From Intrasporangium flavum (GTDB taxonomy: Bacteria; Actinomycetota; Actinomycetes; Actinomycetales; Dermatophilaceae): a DNA stretch of 64,000 bases. Of this stretch, positions 7,492 through 15,612 are shown in pieces. Location of the stretch: the NCBI RefSeq assembly GCF_001956915.1, contig NZ_MLJO01000013.1:248001-312000 (forward strand), given 5' to 3'. Position 1 is the stretch's first letter. Each line of letters starts with the position of its first letter. The notes under the pieces are model-generated. The model was not told where the DNA came from, ran no database searches, and saw only the letters and a program-made list of their open reading frames with translations. Position numbers and translations under genes: made by a program.

Positions 7492-8996
7492 CTACGACAC
7501 TGAGCTATGGATGGACACCTGAGGACATCGGGTTCGTGCCGACGCTGCAGAAGGGTCTGCGGACCCTCATCGTCGGTGCCGGGGAGGCCGGGCGCGCCCT
7601 CGCCCGCGACCTCGAGAAGGTGCGCGACTTCGGCCTGGCGCCGATCGGCTTCCTCGACGACGACACGACCAAGCGCGTCGTGCGCCGGCTGCCGGTGCTC
7701 GGCAGCCTGTCCGACCTGCTGTCGGTCGTCACGGTGCAGCGCGTCGACGTCGTGCTGCTCGCGATCCCCGGCCTGCCGGCCGACCAGGTGCGCATCCTCG
7801 CCACGACCGCCGCGCGCGTCGGGGCCAGCGTGCGCCACCTGCCCTCGTTCATCTCGATGCTCCAGCGCGACGTCGTCGGCACCGACCTGCGCTCGCTCGA
7901 GGTCGGGGCCCTCATCGGCCGGCCCGAGATGCACGTCGTCTCGCCGGAGGTGCAGGCCACCATCCGGGGTGCGCGGGTGCTCGTCACCGGAGCCGGCGGG
8001 TCGATCGGCAGCGAGCTGTGCCGCCAGGTCAACGGGTTCGGTCCCGAGCGCCTCGTCATGCTCGACCACGACGAGTCGAACCTGCACCGCCTCCAGCTCG
8101 AGCTGACCGGCGAGGGGCTGCTCGACTCCGACGACGTCGTCGTCGCCGACATCCGCGACGCCGGCCGGATGCGGCAGGTCATCGCCGACGTCCGCCCGCA
8201 CGTCGTCTTCCACGCGGCGGCCCTCAAGCACCTGCCGATGCTCGAGCGCCACCCCTGCGAGGGCGTCAAGTCCAACGTCGCCGGCACGCTCAACGTCGTG
8301 CGGGCCGCCGTCGAGCACGGGGTGGACCGGTTCATCCTCATCTCGACCGACAAGGCCGCCGACCCGACGTCGGTGCTCGGCGCGACGAAGCAGCTCGCCG
8401 AGCGCGTCACCCGGCACGCCTCCCGCGACTCGGGCCGCACGATCGTGTCGGCCGTGCGGTTCGGCAACGTGCTCGGCAGCCGGGGCTCGCTGCTGCACGT
8501 GCTCGCCGAGCAGGTGCGCAACGACGAGCCGTTCACCGTGACCGACCCCGAGGTGACCCGGTTCTTCATGACGATCGAGGAGGCCGTGGGACTCGTCCTC
8601 GAGGCGGCCCACCTCGCCCGGGGCGGCGAGACGTTCGTCCTCGACATGGGCCAGCCGGTCCGGATCGTCGACCTCGTGCAGAACTACTCGCGCCAGCTGG
8701 GGCTGCAGCAGCCCGACATCCGCTTCACCGGGCTGCGGCCGGGGGAGAAGCTCCACGAGGTGCTCTTCTCCGACGAGGAGGACCGCGAGCAGACGGCCCA
8801 CCCGCGGATCTACAGCACGTCGAGCGACGCGAACGACCCCGACTTCGACGGCAACCTCGAGACGCTCTTCGACGCCGCCTCGCGCAACGCCGTCGACGAG
8901 GTCAAGTCGGCCCTCGAGCTGATCCTCGGCAACTACCAGCGGGCGCGCGACGAACGGCGCCTCGCGGTGGCGGTGCCCTACCCGGACGACTACTGA
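7488..8996 (+). CDS. UDP-sugar 4,6-dehydratase, CapD/PglF-like, no TM
   Basis: A 502-aa protein of the polysaccharide-biosynthesis CapD/FlaA1 group. Residues 20-150 form a CoA-binding-like Rossmann domain (LRTLIVGAGEAGRALARDL). From about 160 an extended-SDR domain begins (VLVTGAGGSIGSELCRQ), with FHAAALKHLPMLE, the STDKAADPTSVLGATK active-site region and RFGNVLGS. WbpM/PglF proteins are usually 600 aa or more with four N-terminal transmembrane helices; these are absent, so this version should be cytoplasmic or peripheral. The GTG start overlaps the aminotransferase stop (GTGA), so translation is probably coupled. Product with the neighbour: an amino-dideoxy nucleotide sugar. Confidence 0.88.
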   Translation: MTTTLSYGWTPEDIGFVPTLQKGLRTLIVGAGEAGRALARDLEKVRDFGLAPIGFLDDDTTKRVVRRLPVLGSLSDLLSVVTVQRVDVVLLAIPGLPADQVRILATTAARVGASVRHLPSFISMLQRDVVGTDLRSLEVGALIGRPEMHVVSPEVQATIRGARVLVTGAGGSIGSELCRQVNGFGPERLVMLDHDESNLHRLQLELTGEGLLDSDDVVVADIRDAGRMRQVIADVRPHVVFHAAALKHLPMLERHPCEGVKSNVAGTLNVVRAAVEHGVDRFILISTDKAADPTSVLGATKQLAERVTRHASRDSGRTIVSAVRFGNVLGSRGSLLHVLAEQVRNDEPFTVTDPEVTRFFMTIEEAVGLVLEAAHLARGGETFVLDMGQPVRIVDLVQNYSRQLGLQQPDIRFTGLRPGEKLHEVLFSDEEDREQTAHPRIYSTSSDANDPDFDGNLETLFDAASRNAVDEVKSALELILGNYQRARDERRLAVAVPYPDDY

Positions 8997-9006
8997 GCCG
9001 GACCGA

Positions 9007-9091
9007 CCCGCACGGCTGCACGGCCCGCACGACCCGCACGACCCGCACGGCCCGCACGACCCGCACGGCCCGCACGGCCCGCGCGACCAGC
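9007..9091. repeat. 9-bp tandem repeat between genes
   Basis: About nine copies of cccgcacga or cccgcacgg, with one imperfect unit, fill the gap after the dehydratase gene. The unit length would be frame-neutral, but no start or stop supports a coding role here. Confidence 0.85.
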
Positions 9092-9132
9092 ACACGACCA
9101 CGCACCACCACGACCAGGAAGAGGGGACGATC

Positions 9133-10635
9133 GTGGACCTCACCGTCATCGCCGGCACCGGCGCCGAGCACCCGGGACCGGGAACAGCCGGGGCGACCCG
9201 CCCGACGCCCATCGTGCCGGGCGGCCGCTCGGCACGCACCGCCACCGTCATCGAGGGGCCGGGCCTGCTGGCCGACGAGGCGACCCTGCAGTCCTTCGAG
9301 ATGGGCGCGGCCGGCCTCGACCTCGCGGCGCCGCCGGTCGTCCTGCCCGACTTCCATCACAAGCGCAAGATGGAGATGCCTTCGAGCATCGCCGTGGCCA
9401 CCCGCGGCACCATCCGCCCGACGTTCACCAGCTCGTCGGTCAACTGCGGCATGGCCCTCATCGCGCTCGGCACCGACAAGCCGGCCGACCACGCGGTCGA
9501 CGCCTTCTACCGGGCCGTCAAGGAGAAGTACCCCTACCCGACGCGCGGGGCCCGTGAGCTGACGGCCTCCGAGGTCGTCGCGGCAGCCACCGACGGCGCG
9601 CAGTTCGCGGCGGAGCGGTGGGGCGTCGACGCCGAGGAGCTCGAGCGCATCGAGGAGTCCGGACGCGTCGACCTCGAGCCGTGGGGCGGGGGTGCACGGC
9701 TGCGCAAGGAGATCCCGGCCCTGACGTGGCAGCTCGCCCGGCTGCGGTTCGGCACCGTCGGCCCGACCAACCACTTCGTCGAGCTCCAGCAGGTCGAGGA
9801 GATCCTCGACCCCGAGGCGGCCGAGCTGCTCGGCATCCGCGAGGGCCAGGTCACGCTGCAGTACCACGCGGGCGGCGGCGTGCTCACCGGCGAGATCGGC
9901 CACCTGTTCCAGCGGCGCAAGGACACCGCGCGGACGATGAAGGCGGCCATGGCCGTGCAGAAGCCGCTCTACCACCTGGCCACGGCTCGGTCGGCGGCCC
10001 AGCTGCGCGAGCGGATGCGCCTCTACTTCGCCAAGGGCTGCGCGCCGGTCGACCTCGACAGCGACGAGGGCCAGCGGCTCATGCTCGCCAACGCGTCGGC
10101 GATGAACTACGGCTACGCCTTCCGCGTCGCGACGTACGCCGCGCTGCGGCGCCTCGCGCTCGAGGCGTTCGGCGGCGAGCCGGGTCGGCTGATCGTGGAC
10201 TCGCCGCACAACTCGATCTACGAGGAGAACGTCGGTGGGCAGCGGGCCGTCGTGCACCGGCACAACTCGTGCCGGGCCTTCCCGGCCGACCGGATGCCCG
10301 AGGGGTCGGTCTTCGCGACGACCGGCCAGGCGGTGCTGCTGCCCGGCACGCACCGCACGTCGTCCTACCTCGCCGTCGCCGGCGCCCGCAGCAGCGACAG
10401 CCTCCACTCCGCCTGCCACGGCGCGGGCACCGTCATCGAGCAGTTCGAGAAGGACGGGCGCTCGACGCTCGACCCGGGCGGCCGCTCGACGCGTCGCTAC
10501 CGCTACACCGACGAGGCGCCGTCGTCCGCGCCGCACCTCGACGACCACGGCGTCAACGCCGCCATGTCGGTGCTGACGCGGCACCGCATCGTGCGCCCGG
10601 TGGCGCGGATGCGCCCGTTCGCCGTCCTGCACTGA
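9133..10635 (+). CDS. divergent RtcB-family RNA-ligase-like protein
   Basis: A 500-aa protein with the whole RtcB scaffold in order: LPDFHHKR (Asp73), SSVNCGMAL (Cys105), GTVGPTNHF (His214), LQYHAGGGV (His245), SPHN (His359) and SACHGAGT (His429, the position that is guanylylated in RtcB). RtcB joins RNA 2',3'-cyclic phosphate and 5'-OH ends through a GMP-enzyme intermediate. Two usually fixed positions differ: the manganese-binding Asp in the DxxCG motif is Ser102, and the Arg after CHGAG is Thr433. The first 65 residues are also unlike RtcB. The gene is embedded among sugar-biosynthesis genes, not with RNA-repair genes. Start GTG is preceded by gagggg. Family membership is confident; ligase activity is doubtful. 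Confidence 0.82.
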   Translation: MDLTVIAGTGAEHPGPGTAGATRPTPIVPGGRSARTATVIEGPGLLADEATLQSFEMGAAGLDLAAPPVVLPDFHHKRKMEMPSSIAVATRGTIRPTFTSSSVNCGMALIALGTDKPADHAVDAFYRAVKEKYPYPTRGARELTASEVVAAATDGAQFAAERWGVDAEELERIEESGRVDLEPWGGGARLRKEIPALTWQLARLRFGTVGPTNHFVELQQVEEILDPEAAELLGIREGQVTLQYHAGGGVLTGEIGHLFQRRKDTARTMKAAMAVQKPLYHLATARSAAQLRERMRLYFAKGCAPVDLDSDEGQRLMLANASAMNYGYAFRVATYAALRRLALEAFGGEPGRLIVDSPHNSIYEENVGGQRAVVHRHNSCRAFPADRMPEGSVFATTGQAVLLPGTHRTSSYLAVAGARSSDSLHSACHGAGTVIEQFEKDGRSTLDPGGRSTRRYRYTDEAPSSAPHLDDHGVNAAMSVLTRHRIVRPVARMRPFAVLH

Positions 10636-10684
10636 GCGCTCCCGTCGGCCCCGGCCGACCACCCCGTCCGCGTCTCGCCGACCG

Positions 10685-10719
10685 CCGACCACCCACCACC
10701 GACCACCCACCACCGACCC
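10685..10719. repeat. 14-bp tandem repeat, about 2.5 copies
   Basis: The unit ccgaccacccacca occurs twice and is followed by ccgaccc. It lies between the RtcB-like gene and the beta-helix gene. Confidence 0.8.
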
Positions 10720-10747
10720 GACCGTCCCGCCTCGTCGAGGAGCCACC

Positions 10748-13700
10748 ATGAAGCTTCGAGCCGCCGTCTCAACCGTGGCCGTGGGGGCGCTCGCCCTCGG
10801 GTGGCAGCTCGTCGTCGCCCCTCCGGCGTCGGCGGCGACCGCGTGGTTCGTCGACGGCGCCAACCCGGCCTGCTCCGACCAGGGGGCGGGCACGTCGGCG
10901 GCGCCGTTCTGCACCATCAGCCGGGCGGCGGTCAAGGCGGTGACGGCGGGCGACACCGTGACGGTCGCGCCGGGCACCTACCGCGAGCAGGTCAGCGTCG
11001 GGGCGTCCGGGGCGGCCGGCGTGCCGATCACGTTCGTCGCCTCGGCGCCGGGCGTCGTCGTCTCGGGCACGAAGGACCTGTCGACCGCGACGTGGACCGA
11101 CGCGTCGGGCGGCACGTTCAGCACGCCTTTCACGCCGGCGAGCGTCACCAAGCAGGTGTTCCTCGACGGGGCCCGGCTCGCCGCGGGCACGAGCGCCACG
11201 GGCCTGGCGGCCGGGTCGTTCTTCTTCGACTCGACGGCCAAGGTGCTCTACGTCAACCTCGGCGGACCCTCGCCGAGCGGCCGGGCCGTCGAGGCGGGCG
11301 CGCAGACCTACGGGTTCAACCTGTCGGGCCGCAGCAACGTCGTCGTCGACGGGTTCACGACGACCGGCCAGAACGGCGTCGGCCTGCGGGTCAGCGCCGG
11401 CAGCGCCGTGACACTGCGCAACGTCACGAGCACGTTCAGCGCGAGCTACGGCGTCCTGCTCGAGTCCTCGAGCACGAACGTCACCGTGACGAACGCCCGG
11501 GTGCGCTCGGCCGCCTCGATCGGCATCCGGCTCTCGGCGACGACCGCCTCGACGATCACCGGCGCCAACGTCGCCGGCTCGGGCAACCACGGCATCTCGC
11601 TGCAGGGCTCGGTCGGCAACACGGTGCAGGGCTCGGAGTCGGCCGACAACGTCGTGACCGCCGGGACGGCCACGGCCGCCGGCATCGACGTCAGCTCGAG
11701 CTCCACCGACACCGTGCTGCGCGGCAACGTCGTGCACGGCAACCAGGACACCGGCATCCAGGTGTATAGCGGCTCCTCGCGCACCGTCGTCGTACGCAAC
11801 ACGAGCTGGGGCAACGGCAACCACGGCTTCGACACCCTCGCCTCGACCGGCGTCTCGTACCTGTCCAACACCTCCTACGGCAACCACGACGACGGCATCT
11901 CCGTCGAGGGCAACAGCACGGGGGCGACCCTGCGCAACAACATCTCCGTCGACAACGGCCTGGGGACCGGGCGGCACGACCTCTACGTCGAGCAGACCTC
12001 GATGACCGGGTTCACCGCCGACAGCGACGTCTTCTGGAACAGCCGCTGGGTACCGGCCGTGCGCATCGGGCTGACCCGCTACCAGACGCTGTCCGACTTC
12101 GCCGCGGGCACGGGCCTCGAGGCCGCGGGCCTCGGCTCCGACCCGCAGTTCGTCGACGCCGCCGCCCACGACTTCCGGCTCGCCGCGCAGTCCGCCGCGG
12201 TCGACTCGGCCGACGCCGGTGCGCCCGGCTTCGAGGCGACCGACGCCGCCGGCAACCCGCCCACCGACGACCCGACCGTGCCCGACCGCGGGGCCGGCAC
12301 GCCCACCTACGCCGACCGCGGCGCGCTCGAGCGCCAGCCGCAGGCCGGCGACCAGGCCACGAACGCTCCCCACGCCGCGCTCGTGCTGTCCGCGACGACG
12401 GGCCAGGTGCCGCCGGCGGTGACGGTCACCGCCGACGCCCGCGGCTCGAGCGACGTCGACACCCAGGGCATCGCCACCTACACCTTCGACTTCGGCGACG
12501 GCACCGTCGTGGGCCCGCAGGCCTCCCCGGTCGCCACCCACGACTTCGTCGCCACCGGCACGCCCGTCGTCACCGTCACCGTCGCGGACACCGGCGGGCT
12601 CACCGGCACGGCGGTCGTGCCCGTCACCCTGACCGACCGGCCGCTCGTCACCTACCACGTCGACGGCACCAGCCCCTCGTGCTCCGACGCGGCCGACGGC
12701 ACGACGACGCCGTTCTGCTCTATCAGCCGCGCGGCGGCGCTGGCCCTCGCCGGCGACACCGTCGTCGTCGAGGCCGGCGACTACCGCGAGCAGGTGACGC
12801 CCGCGCGCACCGGCATGACGACCGCGCCGCTGACCTTCCGCGCCAACGGGGCCGTGCGCGTCCTCGGCACGACCGACCTCGGCTCGACGTCGCTGTGGAC
12901 CCCCACCTCCACCACCGCCTGGCAGGCCACGGTCGCCTCGGCGGCACCGATCACCCAGGTGTTCCGTGGTGGCACCCGGCTCGCCGCGGCCTCGAGCGCC
13001 ACGACGACGACCGCCGGCACGTTCTTCTACGACGCCGCCGCCACCACCCTCTACGTCGACGCCGGCGGGGCCAACCCGGCCTCGGGCACGACCCTCGAGG
13101 CCTCGACGCGCTCCTACGGCTTCAAGCTGTGGAACGCCCGCTCGGTCGTCGTGGACGGCTTCTCGATGCAGGGGCAGAACGGGGTCGGCATCAGCATCCA
13201 GGACTCCGCCGACGTCGTCGTGACCTCGGCGCGGGCCTCGCTCGTCTCGAGCTACGGCGTCTCCTCCGACCGCTCGAGCCGCACCCGGGTGTCCGGGTCG
13301 ACGACGACCGGCAACGGCTCGATCGGCGTGCGCATCGCCACGAGCCCCGACGCCGTCGTGAGCGGCAACACCAGCGCGTCCAACGGCTACCACGGCATCA
13401 GCATCCAGAGCAGCACGGGCGCGACCGTCGCCGACAACGTCAGCCACGACAACGTGCAGCCGACGCAGCGCCTCGCCAACGGCATCGACGTGAGCCTGGG
13501 ATCGACCGGGGCCCTCGTCGAGCGCAACACCGTCTACGCCAACCAGGACTCCGGCATCGAGATCTACACCGGGTCCGACGACGCGACGGTGCGGCGCAAC
13601 ATCTCCTACGACAACGGCGACCACGGCATCGACTGCCTCAGCTCGCAGCGCGACCACGTCGTCGGCAACACGGTGGTCGGCAACTCGACCGCCGGCATCA

Positions 13701-15247
13701 ACCTCGAGGGCGGCTGCTCCAGCTCGCTCGTCGCCGACAACGTCAGCGTCGACAACGCGGTGGGCAGCACGCGCACCATCGGCAACATCCGGCTCGACGA
13801 GGCGTCCTCTCCCGGCTCGACCGTCAACCGCAACCTCGTGTTCCAGAACGCGGGCGGGCCGCTGTACGAGTGGAACTCGGCGCCCTACACCACGGTGGCC
13901 TCCTTCCAGGTCGCGAGCGGGCAGGGCCCCAACGACCTCGGCAGCGCCCCGCGGTTCGTCGACGAGGCCGGGCGCAACCTCGCCCTGACCCTCACCTCGC
14001 CCGCCGTCGACAGCGCCGACCTGGGCGTGACCGGTGCGTCGGTCACCGACCACGACGGCATCGCGCCCGTCGACGTGCCGGTCATCGCCGACACCGGTGC
14101 CGGCAGCCCGGCCTACGGCGACCGTGGGGCGCTCGAGTACCACGGCAACCTGCAGCCCACCGGGCCCACCGCGGCGCTGTCGGCCAACCCGGCCACGGGC
14201 GCGCACGCCCCGGCGACGGTGCAGCTGTCCGCGTCGGGCTCGTCGGCCGGTGACGGTGCGATCACGTCGTACACGTTCACGTGCGGCAACGGCACGACCG
14301 TCGGCCCGCAGGCCGGCGCGACGGCCTCGTGCACGTACGCGAGCGCCGGCACCTACACCGCCTCGGTCCGCGTCGTCGACCAGTTCGGCCTCGCCTCCAC
14401 GGCCAGCACCTCGGTCGGCGTCCTCGCGCCGTACGTGGCGCCGCGGGCGGCGTTCACGGCCACCCCGCGCACCGGTGTCGTGCCCTTCCCCGTCGCGCTC
14501 GACGCGTCCGGGTCCTCCGACCCGGAGGGCGGCTCGCTGACCTACACCTTCGTGTGCGGGACCGGCACGACGGTCGGGCCGCAGGCCTCGCCGACGGCCA
14601 CGTGCACCTACGCGAAGACCGGGACGTTCACGGTCCAGGTGACGGTGCGCAGCAGCGTCAGCGGCCTGTCCGCGAGCGCCACGACGACCGTCACGGCGTC
14701 GGCCAACAAGGCACCGACGGCCTCGTTGACGCTGGTGACGCCACCGGCGACCGTCGCACCGGCCACCGCGACGCTCGACGCGTCGGGCTCCAAGGACCCC
14801 GAGGGCCGGCCGCTGACGTACACGTTCGCGTGCGGCAACGCCACGACCGTCGGGCCGCAGGCCTCGGCGCAGGCGACGTGCAGCTACCCGGCCGGCGGGT
14901 CGTTCAAGGCCACCGTGACCGTCACCGACGACGCCGGCAACAAGACGACGAGCGCCCCCGTCACGGTGACCGTGGGCGTCAACAAGGCGCCGACGGCCCG
15001 GCTCACGGTGACCCTGTCGAAGCCGACCGCGCCGACGGTCGCGACCCTCGACGCGTCCGGGTCCACCGACCCGGAGAAGCGGCCGCTCACCTACACCTAC
15101 GCGTGCGGCAACGGCACGGTCGTCGGCCCGACGAGCGCCACCAGCGCCACGTGCACGCTCTCGACCAAGGGGACCTACCAGATCACGTTGACGGTCACCG
15201 ACGACGTCGGCCAGAAGTCGTCGGTCACCGTGAGGACCAAGGTGTAG
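10748..15247 (+). CDS. secreted beta-helix and PKD-repeat protein
   Basis: A 1499-aa exported protein. A signal peptide (basic MKLR, hydrophobic core, APPASA-A cleavage near residue 30) is followed by two homologous modules of about 480 residues (about 35-520 and 635-1120). Each starts with the same pattern (FVDG/HVDG, SCSD, FCSISRAA, GDTV, Y-REQV) and continues into right-handed parallel beta-helix coils rich in N-x-x-x-G-N turns (GNTSASNGYHGISI, ANQDSGIEI). A PKD domain links them (540-630) and four more PKD-like repeats end the protein (about 1130-1499, repeated AxxxLDASGSxDPE). The beta-helix fold is typical of polysaccharide lyases and C5-epimerases, so a role in shaping or binding the exported polymer is likely. 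No catalytic set is identified. GAGGAG precedes the ATG. Confidence 0.85.
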   Translation: MKLRAAVSTVAVGALALGWQLVVAPPASAATAWFVDGANPACSDQGAGTSAAPFCTISRAAVKAVTAGDTVTVAPGTYREQVSVGASGAAGVPITFVASAPGVVVSGTKDLSTATWTDASGGTFSTPFTPASVTKQVFLDGARLAAGTSATGLAAGSFFFDSTAKVLYVNLGGPSPSGRAVEAGAQTYGFNLSGRSNVVVDGFTTTGQNGVGLRVSAGSAVTLRNVTSTFSASYGVLLESSSTNVTVTNARVRSAASIGIRLSATTASTITGANVAGSGNHGISLQGSVGNTVQGSESADNVVTAGTATAAGIDVSSSSTDTVLRGNVVHGNQDTGIQVYSGSSRTVVVRNTSWGNGNHGFDTLASTGVSYLSNTSYGNHDDGISVEGNSTGATLRNNISVDNGLGTGRHDLYVEQTSMTGFTADSDVFWNSRWVPAVRIGLTRYQTLSDFAAGTGLEAAGLGSDPQFVDAAAHDFRLAAQSAAVDSADAGAPGFEATDAAGNPPTDDPTVPDRGAGTPTYADRGALERQPQAGDQATNAPHAALVLSATTGQVPPAVTVTADARGSSDVDTQGIATYTFDFGDGTVVGPQASPVATHDFVATGTPVVTVTVADTGGLTGTAVVPVTLTDRPLVTYHVDGTSPSCSDAADGTTTPFCSISRAAALALAGDTVVVEAGDYREQVTPARTGMTTAPLTFRANGAVRVLGTTDLGSTSLWTPTSTTAWQATVASAAPITQVFRGGTRLAAASSATTTTAGTFFYDAAATTLYVDAGGANPASGTTLEASTRSYGFKLWNARSVVVDGFSMQGQNGVGISIQDSADVVVTSARASLVSSYGVSSDRSSRTRVSGSTTTGNGSIGVRIATSPDAVVSGNTSASNGYHGISIQSSTGATVADNVSHDNVQPTQRLANGIDVSLGSTGALVERNTVYANQDSGIEIYTGSDDATVRRNISYDNGDHGIDCLSSQRDHVVGNTVVGNSTAGINLEGGCSSSLVADNVSVDNAVGSTRTIGNIRLDEASSPGSTVNRNLVFQNAGGPLYEWNSAPYTTVASFQVASGQGPNDLGSAPRFVDEAGRNLALTLTSPAVDSADLGVTGASVTDHDGIAPVDVPVIADTGAGSPAYGDRGALEYHGNLQPTGPTAALSANPATGAHAPATVQLSASGSSAGDGAITSYTFTCGNGTTVGPQAGATASCTYASAGTYTASVRVVDQFGLASTASTSVGVLAPYVAPRAAFTATPRTGVVPFPVALDASGSSDPEGGSLTYTFVCGTGTTVGPQASPTATCTYAKTGTFTVQVTVRSSVSGLSASATTTVTASANKAPTASLTLVTPPATVAPATATLDASGSKDPEGRPLTYTFACGNATTVGPQASAQATCSYPAGGSFKATVTVTDDAGNKTTSAPVTVTVGVNKAPTARLTVTLSKPTAPTVATLDASGSTDPEKRPLTYTYACGNGTVVGPTSATSATCTLSTKGTYQITLTVTDDVGQKSSVTVRTKV

Positions 15248-15396
15248 CTGCTGACGCCGCGGCGCCCACCAGCGCTCCGTGGCACCCCAGTCGCGACCGG
15301 GACGCCGTTCGCCCCCCACTCCCCCCGGGGGAACGTCGTCCCGGCCGCCCAGGGCGCGGTCCGAGCACTCCCCCCCGGCTCGGGCCGCGCCGGCCT

Positions 15397-15450
15397 GTCC
15401 GGGGCCTGTGCGGGGCCTGTCCGGGCCGTGTCCGGGGCCCGCTCCGGCCC
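15397..15450. repeat. degenerate 12-bp repeat
   Basis: The units tccggggcctg, tgcggggcctg, tccgggccgtg and tccggggcccg follow one another. They may contribute to transcription end after the beta-helix gene. Confidence 0.6.
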
Positions 15451-15482
15451 TCCGGTGACGGCGGGGGCCCGTCCCCGCGCCG

Positions 15483-15502
15483 GAGTCATGCATTTGACGT
15501 AG
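15483..15502 (+). promoter_or_regulatory. activator-box copy 2 (exopolysaccharide locus)
   Basis: GAGTCATGCATTTGACGTAG differs from copy 1 at only two positions, both inside the 6-nt spacer of the GTCA-N6-TGAC dyad. The distance to the candidate -10 (TAGCGT at 15548) is again 45 nt. Confidence 0.6.
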
Positions 15503-15547
15503 GCGCTCGTCCGTTGCGGGAGCGATGTGGGGGCGCGGGGGCGCACC

Positions 15548-15553
15548 TAGCGT
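15548..15553 (+). promoter_or_regulatory. candidate -10 box of second EPS operon
   Basis: TAGCGT, with an expected transcript start near 15560, would give a leader of about 50 nt including ggggggatc before the ATG at 15613. No -35 consensus is visible. Confidence 0.45.
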
Positions 15554-15612
15554 CGTAAGGGAGTCGGCGGGGCCGCACGGCCCCGACGCGTTCCACGGGT
15601 CCTGGGGGGATC

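Larger units (their letters stand above)
15248..15612. other. regulatory gap upstream of second EPS operon
   Basis: These 365 bases carry no convincing gene. From 15397 to about 15450 there are four degenerate copies of a 12-nt tccggggcctg-like unit. The activator box copy and a -10 box lie at the right end, and ggggggatc precedes the ATG of the Wzz-like gene. Confidence 0.6.

Noticed and set aside
10769..15493. Very long open frame on the minus strand opposite the beta-helix gene
   Set aside because: It is Arg/Gly/Val-rich with no domain pattern, and mirrors the strong third-position GC of the real gene. The same holds for other long antisense frames, for example at 35577-38576 and 43462-45501.
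15248..15612. Small genes in the gap before the Wzz-like gene
   Set aside because: Frames here are short and repeat-driven, and none has both a sensible start and protein-like composition.
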